From assembly GCF_002283555.1 (NCBI RefSeq), contig NZ_MVOI01000006.1, positions 514,040 to 578,039 of the forward strand: DNA of 64,000 bases, given 5' to 3'. This DNA comes from Rubrivirga sp. SAORIC476. Its GTDB lineage: Bacteria > Bacteroidota > Rhodothermia > Rhodothermales > Rubricoccaceae. The translations under genes were made by a program, and so were the position numbers. Below the pieces are notes generated by a model, which was given only the letters and a program-made list of their open reading frames with translations, was not told the DNA's origin and ran no database searches. Below are positions 10,437-19,901 of this stretch, piece after piece (the stretch's first letter is position 1; every line of letters begins with the position of its first letter).

Positions 10437-13239
10437 CGCCCTCGACGACTCCGCCCGCTGGGCCCGCGTCAGCGACGTGTTCGATGTCGTGGCCGACCTT
10501 CCCATGGCCGAGCGTCCGGCCGCTCTCGACCGCCTCTGCCGCGACGCCGACGGTCACCCCGAGGCGGACCTCCGGGCGGAGGTCGAGAGCCTCCTCGCCG
10601 CCGATGCCGACGCCACCCTCTCGACGCGCTCGCTCCGGCCGGTCGAGTCCGTCGCTGCCGCGGCGCTGCTGACCGATGGCGTTGTGGTGGGCGAGCGGAT
10701 CGGGCCGTGGCGCGTGCTCCGCGAGTTGGGGCGCGGGGGGATGGGCCGCGTCGACCTCGTGGAGCGCGCCGACGGGGTCTACGACCAACGCGCGGCGCTG
10801 AAGCGGCTCGGGCTGGCCGCCGCCGACCGCGTCCGCCAGTTCATCCGCGAGCGCCAGATCCTGGCACGCCTGGAGCACCCGGGCATCTCGCGGCTCCTCG
10901 ACGGCGGCGTGACCGACGACGGGACGCCGTACCTCGTCATGGAGCACGTCGAGGGCGAGCCGATCACCACGGCCGCCGATGCGCGCGGCCTGTCGGTGTC
11001 GGAGCGCGTCCAGCTGTTCATCCAGGTCTGCGATGCGGTCGGCTACGCGCACCGGCACCTCGTCGTCCACCGCGACCTGAAGCCGTCCAACGTGTTCGTG
11101 AGCGAGGACGGCGGGGTCAAGCTTCTCGACTTCGGCATCGCCCGGCTGCTCGACGATGAAGCCGACGGCGGCGTGCGGACGGCGCTCCCGGCGCTCACGC
11201 CCGCCTACGCAGCGCCCGAGCAGGTCGCGGGCGGCGCCATCACGACGGCCACCGACGTGTACGCGCTCGGGGTGCTGCTGTACGAGTTGCTGTCCGGGCA
11301 GCGACCCTACGAGATCGAGCACCCGACGTTGAGCGGCATCGTGCAGGCGGTCGTGGAGACGCGGCATCGTCCGCCGTCGGCTGTGACGCGGGACGAGGCC
11401 CGGCAGCGCGCGCTCCGAGGCGATCTCGACACGGTCGTCATGAAGGCTCTCGACAAGGAACCCGAGCGGCGCTACGGCTCTGCCGACGACTTCGGCGCCG
11501 ACCTCCGGCGTGTGCTGGAGGGGCGCCCCGTCGAGGCCCGCGCGCCGACGGCCGCATACCGGGCGCGGCGCTTCGTCGGGCGGCACCGGACCGGCGTCGT
11601 GCTGAGCGCGCTCGTCGTGCTGGCCGCCGGGGTGGGATTGGGGTCGACCCTGTGGCAGGCGCGGCAGGCGCGCATCGAGGCGGCCACGAGTTCGGCGACG
11701 GCGGCCTTTCTCGGCGACCTGTTCCGAGGCGCGGATCCCACGGCGGCTCCGACCGACACCCTCTCGGCACTGGACCTGCTGGACCGTGGCGCCCGCCGCC
11801 TCGACGGCGGCCTCGCCGACCAGCCCGCCGTCCGTGCGGATCTCTACGCGGTCATCGGGGACGCCTACCTCGGCCTCGGGCGGCCCGACTCGGCGGCGGC
11901 CTTCGCGCGCCGCGTGCTCGCGGTCACGGGGCCGAGCGGGGTGGCGCGGGACGCCGTCGCCGCGGTGCGGGCACGCGTGCTGCTGGCTCGGGCGACGTTC
12001 CCCACGGACCCCGAGGCCGCGGCGGCCGAGTTCGAGCAGGCCGTCGCGGCAGCGCGAGCCAGCGGCGACGATGCTGTGCTCCTGGACGCCCTCGAAGCGC
12101 AGGGCGACCTCGTCGGCTCTCAGGTGCTCTCGCCCGACGAGACCGTCGCCGTGTTCGAGGAGGCGATGGCGCTGTGCCGTCGGCTGGAGGGCGACGACAG
12201 CCCCCGCCTCGGACGCATCCTGGCGATGTTCGCGGGCAAGGCGGCGTCGGCCCACCAGCACGGTCGGATCGAGGGGCTCCTCCGCGACGCCCTCGCACGG
12301 CTCCCCGCCGACGAGGCGCCCTACGACCGCTCCGGCGTGCTCCTCGAACTGGCCAAGATGCTGCACGCGACCGGCCAGCCCGAGGAAGCCGTCGACCGCG
12401 CGGACGAGGCGCTGGCCATCCGCAGGCGCCTCCTCGCTCCGGGCGACCCGCGCATCGGGCACGCCCTCGGGACGCGGGCCAGCATCGGCGGCGGAGGGCC
12501 GATCCAGTCCGAGGCGGACGCGCGGGAGGCGCTCGCCATCGCCGAGCGGCACGCCGACGGGGCGGGCGAGATCGAGGCGTTGGACGGGCTCGGGGCCGCT
12601 CTCTCCAGCCAGGACCGGATGGACGAGGCCGTCGAGGTGTACCGTCGCCGGTTCGTTCGTGCCGGGGAGGTCTACGGCGCGGAAGGAACCCGCTACCCGG
12701 CTGCCTCGGGCACGTACGCGCGGTCCCTGTATCAGGCCGGGCGGTTCGCGGAGGCCTCGCGGGCCTGGGAGACGTCACTGGAACTGACCACGAGCGCCTT
12801 CGGCCCGGAGTCCGCCGTGGTCATGTCCAGTCTCCTCGAAGCGGGCTGGTCGGCCGAGGCCGCAGGCCAGGATGCGCGCGCGGCAGCGTACTACGAGAGG
12901 GCCTACACCGGGAGCCGGGCGTTGTCCGAGACGAGCCGGACGCGGGCGAGTGCCGCACTATGGCTCGGCAAGGCTCGCCTGGATTCCGGACGGAGTCCAG
13001 AAGCGGTGTCGCTGCTCCGAGAAGCCCTCGCCGTGCGCGAGGTGCTCGACCGGCCCACGGCCTCCGGGGAGACAGGGGACGGCATGCGGGCGCAGGCGCT
13101 GCTGGGGGAGGCCCTCATGGAGTCCGGGGAGGAAACCGAGGGGCGCCGTCTCGTCGAGCAGGCCCTTTCGGTCCTCGCCGACGTGTTCGGGCCCGACCAC
13201 CCGGCCACACGGCGGGCACGGGCCGTGCTGCGACGCTAG
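10426..13239 (+). CDS. Hanks-type serine/threonine protein kinase with TM and TPR region
   Basis: 937 aa from ATG 10426. An N-terminal linker (1-85) is followed by the kinase domain (about 93-360): glycine loop GRGGMGRV 102-109, Lys126 in AALKRL, catalytic HRDLKPSN 215-222, DFG 235-237. One transmembrane segment follows (about 395-420; VVLSALVVLAAGVGLGSTLW). The remaining 500 residues are alanine-rich helical repeats of TPR type. The kinase domain is therefore cytoplasmic and the TPR part outside. The gene overlaps the sigma factor by 11 bp, so the pair probably forms one sensing unit in which the kinase acts on the sigma factor (inference from the known pairing of these families). Confidence 0.92.
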   Translation: MPPDALDDSARWARVSDVFDVVADLPMAERPAALDRLCRDADGHPEADLRAEVESLLAADADATLSTRSLRPVESVAAAALLTDGVVVGERIGPWRVLRELGRGGMGRVDLVERADGVYDQRAALKRLGLAAADRVRQFIRERQILARLEHPGISRLLDGGVTDDGTPYLVMEHVEGEPITTAADARGLSVSERVQLFIQVCDAVGYAHRHLVVHRDLKPSNVFVSEDGGVKLLDFGIARLLDDEADGGVRTALPALTPAYAAPEQVAGGAITTATDVYALGVLLYELLSGQRPYEIEHPTLSGIVQAVVETRHRPPSAVTRDEARQRALRGDLDTVVMKALDKEPERRYGSADDFGADLRRVLEGRPVEARAPTAAYRARRFVGRHRTGVVLSALVVLAAGVGLGSTLWQARQARIEAATSSATAAFLGDLFRGADPTAAPTDTLSALDLLDRGARRLDGGLADQPAVRADLYAVIGDAYLGLGRPDSAAAFARRVLAVTGPSGVARDAVAAVRARVLLARATFPTDPEAAAAEFEQAVAAARASGDDAVLLDALEAQGDLVGSQVLSPDETVAVFEEAMALCRRLEGDDSPRLGRILAMFAGKAASAHQHGRIEGLLRDALARLPADEAPYDRSGVLLELAKMLHATGQPEEAVDRADEALAIRRRLLAPGDPRIGHALGTRASIGGGGPIQSEADAREALAIAERHADGAGEIEALDGLGAALSSQDRMDEAVEVYRRRFVRAGEVYGAEGTRYPAASGTYARSLYQAGRFAEASRAWETSLELTTSAFGPESAVVMSSLLEAGWSAEAAGQDARAAAYYERAYTGSRALSETSRTRASAALWLGKARLDSGRSPEAVSLLREALAVREVLDRPTASGETGDGMRAQALLGEALMESGEETEGRRLVEQALSVLADVFGPDHPATRRARAVLRR

Positions 13240-13293
13240 AGTCGGATCTCTCGCTCTGGGCGCCGAGGCAAGCAGCAGGGAGTCTCGAAAGCA

Positions 13294-13326
13294 GCGACGG
13301 CCGCCCCCGGAAGAGACGGCCGCCGC
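13294..13326 (-). terminator. Hairpin downstream of the choice-of-anchor-B gene
   Basis: On the minus strand, arms GCGGCGGCCG (13326-13317) and CGGCCGTCGC (13303-13294) pair with a single G-T. Stem and loop resemble the hairpin at 8929-8962: both contain CGGCCGTCT-TTC-GG...GGCGGCCG. It lies between convergent genes 22 bases after the minus-strand stop. Confidence 0.5.
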
Positions 13327-13347
13327 AGAGGAACTCGAATCGGACCC

Positions 13348-16300
13348 CTAGCGGACGACGACAGCCTGACGGGTGACCACCGCACCGCCCGCTTCCAGAC
13401 GGACCACGTAGACGCCCGCCGCCAGCGAGCCGCTGTCCAGCGTCGCCTCGTGACGACCCGCGCTCAGCGGGCCGTCCACCAGCGTCGCCACCGACCGGCC
13501 GCGCACGTCGTACACCGTCACGCGCGCCGGGCCCGCCTCCGGCAGCGCGAACGACACCCGCGCCGCGCCCGTCGACGGGTTCGGCGCGATCGCCGTCAGC
13601 TCGACCTCCGTGATCGCCGCCTCAGCCGAGGCCGAGGTGCCGATCCGCAGCACGAACCGGTCGGTCGCGTTCGCGCCGTCGGCGAAGTCGCTCGACGGGA
13701 TCACGTCGGTGAACGCCTCCAGCGTCCGCGCGACGTCGAACGCGTAGCTCGATGCCATCCGGACGTCGATCTCGCGACCGGTCACGAGGTCCACCAGCAC
13801 GACCGGCAGGCCGGCCGGCAGCGCGTCGGCGTCCCAGCGCAGCGTGAACCGCGAGCCGGTGCCGCGCGCCTCGATGGCGAGCGGGATCTCCGCGTTGGCG
13901 AACGGACGGGCGTCGTAGCCCAGGAACGCCTCACCGGCCCGGGCGCCGATCAGCGCGTAGGACTCGGCCGGCACCTGGAACTTCTCGACGTCCTCGTCGG
14001 CGTCGAACGCCGCGCGAGCCTCGTCCGAGAAGCCGATCGCGAAGCTGCGGTCGGCGATGCGGGAGGTCCCGTCGCCGTCGACGCCGTCGAGCGTGAACCG
14101 CAGGCCGGGGGCGGCCTCCGTCTCCCGCGCGGCCACGCGAGCGCCTCCTGTGAGCGCGGCCGAGGCCGGGATCGTCAGGTTGCGCGCGGCGCTGCCGGTG
14201 CCCTTCGAGCGGACGCGGAAGCCCGTCCAGGCCGGCACCGAGGTGGCGCCGGTGACGAAGGTCTTCGCGACCGGGTCGTAGGTCCAGACCTGCGGGCCGG
14301 TCGGCGGGATGTTCGAGCCGCCGGGCCAGGAGTAGATGCCGGTCAGGTCGAGGTCGGTGCCGAACGGGTTGGCCAGGTAGTTCATCCGGCTACCGCCGGT
14401 CTGAAGCTCCACCGTGACATCGGCGGTGTTGGCCGGGAGCTCCGTCGAGAGCGTCATCGGCAGCGGGACCGACTGGCTGATGGTCGGGTTGCCCGCGCTG
14501 TTGTTGTAGAAGTACCAGCGGAAGGCGATGCCGGGCTCCAGCACCTCGCCGGTACCCGTCGAGGCGGTCCAGTCCGCCGTGACCGCGTCGTAGCTCGTGT
14601 AGAGGTTCGCCGGGTTGGCGGCCGGGTAGTAGCCGGGGACGCCGCGGACGAGGTTCATCGCCGCGAGGTCGTCGACGGTCAGGCCGGCCGACGGGGTGCC
14701 GAGGTAGCGGAAACCGCGCGGCCCGTCGATCAGGATCGACACGCCCGCCTCCTCGCCGACCGTCAGCGTCACCGGGAGGGTCGCCACGCCGACCGTCGGG
14801 TCGTTGGTCGAGACCACGATCTCGGCCGTGTAGACGCCCTCCGGCAGCGCCGCCGCGTCAAAGTCGATCGAGAACGTCGCGTCCTCACCCGGCATCACCA
14901 CGCCGCTGGTCGCGCCCGAGAGCGTCGCCCAGACGACCGGGCTGAAGAAGCGGACGGCTTTGTTGGAGGCGACGTAGGCCGCGTTGTTCACGACCGGGAG
15001 GCCGACCGAGCCAGCCGCGTCCTCGATGCCGACTGAGGCGCTCGAGAGCGACGACGCCGTCATCGTGCCATACTGGTACTCGATCGTACCGTCGGGCGCG
15101 AGGATCACCTGGAAGGTCAGCGACGAGCCGGTGTCGGAGTAGCGCGGCACACCCGTGTACTGGACCGCGAAGCGGCCGTCGGTGAGCGTCCCGTAGTGCA
15201 CCGAGCCGCCCGCGCTCTGATCGAGGTCGTCCCAGAAGGGCGCGATCAGGTCGTTGGGCGTGCCCGAGGCCGGGATGGCCTGGTTGGTGAACGAGTTGGC
15301 CGCGAACGTCGAGAACGTCAGGAAGCCGTTCGAGAAGATGCGGACGCTGGTCTTCGCGTCGCCGTAGAACGGGAACGAGAACGGCAGCGTGACCTCGTCG
15401 TAGCCCTCGTCGCCACCGGGGAAGGAACCGGTGGTGGTCCAGGAGACCGGGGTGCCGGTGCCGGAGATGTCCTCGTAGCCGACGGTCGGGCCGCTGGTCT
15501 CGTCGGAGTCGATCCAGGCGTAGCCGAACGCGTCCGGGCCGCCCGAGCCGAGGCTGCCCACGCCCTGGTCGCCGTCGTCGCGGCGCGAGGGCGCGTCGGC
15601 GGTGAGAGCCGGGTCGTCGCCGGAGGGGCGGCCCTGCGTGAGGGCGTCCGCCTCGGGCGCCGCGTCGGCGAAGACGAGCGGGGCCGGCTGCGCCGCGTCG
15701 GGGCGGGCGAAGGGCTGCGAGAGGTTCTGCAGTTCGGCCGAGTAGAGCAGGTCGCCTCCACCCGCCCCGTTGGCCACCGTCACCGAGGCTGCCCCGGTGC
15801 CGCCGGGCGCGACGGTTTCGTCGATGCTGCCCGGCGTGATCGACGCCACCGGCGGGTCCTGCGGCGGCTGCGGCGCCAGCACGAAGAGACCGTTGCTGAT
15901 GTCGCTGGCGATCACGATGCCGCTCTCGAAGTACGGGTAGTTGCTCCACTGGCCGCTGGTCCCGACGGCGTTGCTCGACGGGAACGTGTCGAAGAAGGCC
16001 ACCTGGGACAGGGTGCCGCTGGCGATGGTGGTGGCGTCGAGGATCTGGAGGCCCGCGCGGTAGTTGCTCTGGAAGATCCGGTCGCCCTTGATGTAGAGGT
16101 TGTGATCGGACGCGTTGGTCGTCCCCGCGTGGAAGAAGCTGAAGTCGGGCGCGTCGAGGTCCGCCATGTCCATCACGATGGTGCGCGTCGCGAACCCGTT
16201 GTTGATCTCATCGATCTCGTCGTTGACCACGAACCAGCGCTGGTCCTCCGTGAACCAGCCCTGGTGGGTGTAGCTCGGGTTCGGGTAGAACGTCCGCGAG

Positions 16301-17052
16301 AGCTGCACCGGCGCGGCGCGGTTCGAGACGTCGACGACGGTGACCGTGTCCTCGTTGGAGGCGACACAGATCGGCGTGCCCGTGTGGTCGGTGTCCGGAC
16401 CGTTGTAGATCAGGCACTGCGCGTCGTGCGTGTAGCCGTCCGCGCTGAAGCAGCCCGCGTTGACGGGCATCCGCGGGTTGGTCACGTCCACGAAGTGGAG
16501 GCCGCCCGAGCACGAGCTCGCGCCGACGCCGATGGCGAGGTTCTCCTCCTCCAGCACGACCACGTTGTGCGCGCTGCCGAAGCCGGTGTACACCGCGTCG
16601 GCGGTGAAGGTGGCCGGCGGGCTGGAGACGGTGCGGAGGCGCGTCAGGTCGAAGATCTGCATGCCGTGGCTGCCCGCCTCGGAGACGATGTAGGCGAAGT
16701 CACCGATCGTCTTGATGTCGCGCCAACTGGACGACGACGTGTTGGTGGGCAGCTTGCCCAGAAAGATGGGGTTGGCCGGGTCGGTGATGTCCACGAAGGC
16801 CGTCCCGTTGGTCGTGCCCATGAGCGCGTACTCGTTGCCCGTCACGGGGTCGGTCCAACCCCAGATGTCGTTGCCCGCCGACGGCGCCGACGAGCCGGTC
16901 GTGGCGAACGTGCTCAGCGGCAAATGCGACATCAGGTCGACGGCGTCGCAGGGATAGCCTCCGGCGTCGCCACCGACACAGGGCGTCTGTGCGGAGGCGG
17001 GCATCGCGACGAGTGCGAACGCGAGGACGGTGAGGGCGGACAGCAAGCGCAT
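13348..17052 (-). CDS. Secreted choice-of-anchor-B (LVIVD-repeat) protein with shared module and T9SS sorting domain
   Basis: 1234 aa from the ATG at 17052, immediately before a signal peptide (ends MPASAQ). Residues about 25-430 match the choice-of-anchor-B family (TIGR04312): LVIVD-type beta-propeller repeats such as ALMGTTNGTAFVDITDPANP. Around residues 520-720 is a domain with FYGDAKTSVRIFSNGFLTF typical of secreted Bacteroidota proteins. An Ig-like domain with the STNDP motif follows. From about residue 771 comes the 464-aa block shared with three other proteins, ending in IAPNPSTGAA and RQAVVVR. Predicted role: surface or extracellular binding; no enzymatic residues are evident. The promoter region holds an inverted repeat at 17089-17116. 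Confidence 0.88.
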   Translation of the reverse strand: MRLLSALTVLAFALVAMPASAQTPCVGGDAGGYPCDAVDLMSHLPLSTFATTGSSAPSAGNDIWGWTDPVTGNEYALMGTTNGTAFVDITDPANPIFLGKLPTNTSSSSWRDIKTIGDFAYIVSEAGSHGMQIFDLTRLRTVSSPPATFTADAVYTGFGSAHNVVVLEEENLAIGVGASSCSGGLHFVDVTNPRMPVNAGCFSADGYTHDAQCLIYNGPDTDHTGTPICVASNEDTVTVVDVSNRAAPVQLSRTFYPNPSYTHQGWFTEDQRWFVVNDEIDEINNGFATRTIVMDMADLDAPDFSFFHAGTTNASDHNLYIKGDRIFQSNYRAGLQILDATTIASGTLSQVAFFDTFPSSNAVGTSGQWSNYPYFESGIVIASDISNGLFVLAPQPPQDPPVASITPGSIDETVAPGGTGAASVTVANGAGGGDLLYSAELQNLSQPFARPDAAQPAPLVFADAAPEADALTQGRPSGDDPALTADAPSRRDDGDQGVGSLGSGGPDAFGYAWIDSDETSGPTVGYEDISGTGTPVSWTTTGSFPGGDEGYDEVTLPFSFPFYGDAKTSVRIFSNGFLTFSTFAANSFTNQAIPASGTPNDLIAPFWDDLDQSAGGSVHYGTLTDGRFAVQYTGVPRYSDTGSSLTFQVILAPDGTIEYQYGTMTASSLSSASVGIEDAAGSVGLPVVNNAAYVASNKAVRFFSPVVWATLSGATSGVVMPGEDATFSIDFDAAALPEGVYTAEIVVSTNDPTVGVATLPVTLTVGEEAGVSILIDGPRGFRYLGTPSAGLTVDDLAAMNLVRGVPGYYPAANPANLYTSYDAVTADWTASTGTGEVLEPGIAFRWYFYNNSAGNPTISQSVPLPMTLSTELPANTADVTVELQTGGSRMNYLANPFGTDLDLTGIYSWPGGSNIPPTGPQVWTYDPVAKTFVTGATSVPAWTGFRVRSKGTGSAARNLTIPASAALTGGARVAARETEAAPGLRFTLDGVDGDGTSRIADRSFAIGFSDEARAAFDADEDVEKFQVPAESYALIGARAGEAFLGYDARPFANAEIPLAIEARGTGSRFTLRWDADALPAGLPVVLVDLVTGREIDVRMASSYAFDVARTLEAFTDVIPSSDFADGANATDRFVLRIGTSASAEAAITEVELTAIAPNPSTGAARVSFALPEAGPARVTVYDVRGRSVATLVDGPLSAGRHEATLDSGSLAAGVYVVRLEAGGAVVTRQAVVVR

Positions 17053-17088
17053 AGCGAACAGGGAGAAGCGGGGGGCTCGGGCGGACAA

Positions 17089-17116
17089 GATGCATGCGAG
17101 GCCCTTCTCATGCATC
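17089..17116. promoter_or_regulatory. Inverted repeat upstream of the choice-of-anchor-B gene
   Basis: GATGCATG (17089-17096) and CATGCATC (17109-17116) are perfect inverted arms around a 12-nt centre. They lie 37 bp upstream of the start at 17052, in the most AT-rich part of the 257-bp divergent gap. A -7-like CATCTTGT (minus strand, 17092 to 17085) overlaps one arm. This is a candidate operator; no cognate regulator is nearby. Confidence 0.4.
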
Positions 17117-17269
17117 ACGCAATGCGGCGAGATCGAATATGTGAAGACGATGTGCCGGAGCGACAGGGCGAGAGAAGAGACGTATCGGCGTGTTCGGGGC
17201 ACCTCTGAAGGTGTTCGGGGGCGTCGCGAGGATTCGGTGAGGACTCAACTAGCGCGCGGTCCCCTCCGA

Positions 17270-17277
17270 TACCTTGG
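17270..17277 (+). promoter_or_regulatory. -7-like element TACCTTGG before ugd
   Basis: Matches TAnnTTGG, the same octamer as in the tRNA-Gln promoter, 40 nt before the ugd ATG. No -33 TTG is found at the expected distance. Confidence 0.45.
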
Positions 17278-17309
17278 GGTACGCGACCTCCCCCGGACCC
17301 CCCGCTGCA

Positions 17310-18728
17310 ATGAACATCGCCGTCGTCGGAACTGGATATGTCGGCCTGGTCTCAGGCGTCTGCTTCGCCGAGATGGGCAACGACGTCACCTGCGTCGACA
17401 TCGACGCCGCCAAGGTGGAGAGCCTCCGCGAGGGGCGCCTGACCATCTACGAGCCCGGCCTGGAGGTCTACTTCGACCGCGGGCGCCGCGAGGGGCGCCT
17501 CGTGTTCACGACCGACCTCGCCGAGGCCGTCCAGCCCGCCGACGTGGTCTTCCTCGCGCTCCCGACCCCCCCCGGCGAGGGCGGCGCGGCCGACCTCAAG
17601 TACGTCCTCGGCGTCGCCGACGACCTCGGCCGCCTCCTCGCCGAGGCGAAGGCGGACGGGGCCGCCGCCGGCTGGGGCTACAAGGTGGTGGTGGACAAGA
17701 GCACCGTGCCCGTGGGCACGGCCGCCCGCGTCACGGCCGCCATCGCCCAGCACGGCGTGGTCGAGGGCGAGGACTTCGACGTGGTCTCGAACCCGGAATT
17801 CCTGCGCGAGGGCGTCGCCGTGGAGGACTTCATGAAGCCCGAGCGCGTCGTCGTGGGCACGTCGTCCGAGAAGGCCGGCGACCTGATGCGACGCCTCTAC
17901 GAGCCCTTCGTCCGCTCCGGCAACCCGATCCTGGTCATGGACGAGGCGTCCGCCGAGATGACGAAGTACGCGGCCAACGCGATGCTGGCGACCAAGATCA
18001 CGTTCATGAACGAGATCGCGAACCTGTGCGACCTGGTCGGCGCCGACGTCGACAAGGTGCGGCGCGGTATCGGGACGGATTCCCGCATTGGGCCCAAGTT
18101 CCTCTACGCCGGCATCGGCTTCGGTGGCTCGTGCTTCCCCAAGGACGTGCAGGCGCTCCACCGGACGGCGCGCGCGGAGGGCTACGACTTCAAGATCCTG
18201 AGCGCGGTCCTGGACGTGAACGACGAGCAGCGCAAGATGCTCGCCCAGCAGGTCGTAGCCGCTCTCGGCACGGGCGGCGACCTCCCGCTGGCCGGCAAGA
18301 CGCTCGCGCTGTGGGGCCTCGCCTTCAAGCCGCACACCGACGACGTCCGCGAGGCGCCCGCCCACGTGCTGATCCGCGAGCTGACCCGCCTCGGCGCCGA
18401 CGTGGTCGCCTTCGATCCGGAGGCCGTCGAGACGACGAAGGCGACCTTCGAGCGCGAGCCGCTCGCCGGGCCGGGCGCGCTGCGCTACGCCGCGCGCAGC
18501 TATGAGGCCGTCGAGGGCGCCCACGCGCTCATCATCGCGACCGAGTGGCCCGAGTTCCGGCGTCCGCACCTCGACCGCGTCGCCGAGGGGCTGGCGGAGG
18601 GCCCGAACGGCTTCCCGCTCGTCTTCGACGGCCGCAACGTGTTCGACCCGGAGCGCATGGCCGAGCAGGGCTTCGAGTACCACTCCGTCGGCCGCCCGCA
18701 CGTGGCGCCTGTGGCGAGTGCGGAATAG
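17310..18728 (+). CDS. ugd: UDP-glucose 6-dehydrogenase
   Basis: 472 aa from ATG 17310, where the Rossmann start MNIAVVGTGYVGL begins. It oxidises UDP-glucose to UDP-glucuronate with two NAD+. Catalytic Cys275 lies in GIGFGGSCFPKD; the central dimerisation helix and the C-terminal UDP-binding domain (LAFKPHTDDVREAP) are present. Length is normal for the family. The next gene, 63 bp downstream, encodes UDP-glucuronate decarboxylase, so the pair makes UDP-xylose from UDP-glucose for a polysaccharide or glycan. No glycosyltransferase is nearby. Confidence 0.95.
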   Translation: MNIAVVGTGYVGLVSGVCFAEMGNDVTCVDIDAAKVESLREGRLTIYEPGLEVYFDRGRREGRLVFTTDLAEAVQPADVVFLALPTPPGEGGAADLKYVLGVADDLGRLLAEAKADGAAAGWGYKVVVDKSTVPVGTAARVTAAIAQHGVVEGEDFDVVSNPEFLREGVAVEDFMKPERVVVGTSSEKAGDLMRRLYEPFVRSGNPILVMDEASAEMTKYAANAMLATKITFMNEIANLCDLVGADVDKVRRGIGTDSRIGPKFLYAGIGFGGSCFPKDVQALHRTARAEGYDFKILSAVLDVNDEQRKMLAQQVVAALGTGGDLPLAGKTLALWGLAFKPHTDDVREAPAHVLIRELTRLGADVVAFDPEAVETTKATFEREPLAGPGALRYAARSYEAVEGAHALIIATEWPEFRRPHLDRVAEGLAEGPNGFPLVFDGRNVFDPERMAEQGFEYHSVGRPHVAPVASAE

Positions 18729-18791
18729 CCCGCAGCGCTCTCCCTCGTCGACCGTCTGCTACGGGCCCCCGGCCTCATCCCTCTGCCTTCC

Positions 18792-19739
18792 ATGCCTCGC
18801 ACACTGATCACCGGCGGCGCCGGCTTTCTCGGCTCCCACCTCTGCGACCGGTTCATCGCCGAGGGCCACGAGGTCGTCTGCATGGACAACCTGATCACGG
18901 GCAACCCGGACAACATCGCCCACCTGATCGGGCACGAGCGCTTCTCGTTCGTCCACCACGACGTGTCGACGTTCATCTACGTCGCCGGCGACCTGGACAA
19001 CGTGCTCCACTTCGCGAGCCCCGCGAGCCCGATCGACTACCTGCGCCTGCCCATCCAGACGCTCAAGGTGGGGAGCCTCGGCACGCACAACGCGCTCGGG
19101 CTGGCCAAGGCGAAGGGCGCCCGCTTCCTGATCGCGTCGACGAGCGAGGTCTACGGCGACCCGCAGATCCACCCGCAGCCGGAGAGCTACTGGGGCCACG
19201 TCAACCCGGTCGGCAGCCGCGGCGTGTACGACGAGGCCAAGCGCTTCGCCGAGGCGATGACGATGGCGTACCACCGCTACCACGGCGTCGACACGCGCAT
19301 CCTGCGCATCTTCAACACCTACGGCGAGCGGATGCGGCTCGATGACGGCCGCGCGCTGCCCGCGTTCATGGGCCAGGCCCTGCGCGGCGAGCCGATCACG
19401 GTGTTCGGCGACGGCTCGCAGACGCGGAGCTTCCAGTACGTCGACGACCTCGTGGAGGGCATCTGGCGGCTCCTGCACTCGGGCGAGACCGACCCGGTCA
19501 ACATCGGCAACCCGGACGAGGTGACGATCAAGGAGTTCGCCGAGGAGGTGGTCGCGCTGACCGGCTCGTCGTCGACGATCACGTTCGTGGACCTGCCGGA
19601 CGACGACCCGAAGGTGCGCCAGCCGGACATCACGCGCGCCCGGGAGATCCTGGACTGGGCGCCGCAGGTGGACCGCGCCGAGGGGCTCCGCCGGACGCTC
19701 GACTACTTCCGCTCCCGCGTCGCGGCGGCCGACGCCTGA
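18792..19739 (+). CDS. UDP-glucuronate decarboxylase (UDP-xylose synthase)
   Basis: A 315-aa extended SDR protein. NAD-binding GGAGFLGSH sits at residues 8-16, the catalytic Thr/Ser region is STSEVYGDP, and the YxxxK motif is YDEAK. Further signatures are [13 protein letters not shown] and the late [14 protein letters not shown]. The family converts UDP-glucuronate to UDP-xylose through a 4-keto intermediate, directly using the product of the upstream ugd. Soluble cytoplasmic form without the membrane anchor of eukaryotic enzymes. Start ATG 18792; a weak TA-containing element (TACGGGCC) lies 32 nt upstream. Confidence 0.93.
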   Translation: MPRTLITGGAGFLGSHLCDRFIAEGHEVVCMDNLITGNPDNIAHLIGHERFSFVHHDVSTFIYVAGDLDNVLHFASPASPIDYLRLPIQTLKVGSLGTHNALGLAKAKGARFLIASTSEVYGDPQIHPQPESYWGHVNPVGSRGVYDEAKRFAEAMTMAYHRYHGVDTRILRIFNTYGERMRLDDGRALPAFMGQALRGEPITVFGDGSQTRSFQYVDDLVEGIWRLLHSGETDPVNIGNPDEVTIKEFAEEVVALTGSSSTITFVDLPDDDPKVRQPDITRAREILDWAPQVDRAEGLRRTLDYFRSRVAAADA

Positions 19740-19901
19740 GCGACTCGGATGGCGGGGCCAGCCGCCAGCGGAGCCTCCGCCTCGCCGTCCCGGACGCATC
19801 GGGGAGAGCTCCGCGCAGGAGATCAAGCTCTGGCCTGAACGCGGAGTTCGCGAGCGGGGGAGAGCGTCCGCGCGATCTTGGGGCGTCCATCCCCTTGTTT
19901 T

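Noticed and set aside
19878-19901. TTG start for cysQ eight codons upstream
   Set aside because: It would overlap the presumed -7 element; the GTG at 19902 has the usual 28-nt spacing and fits the family N-terminus.
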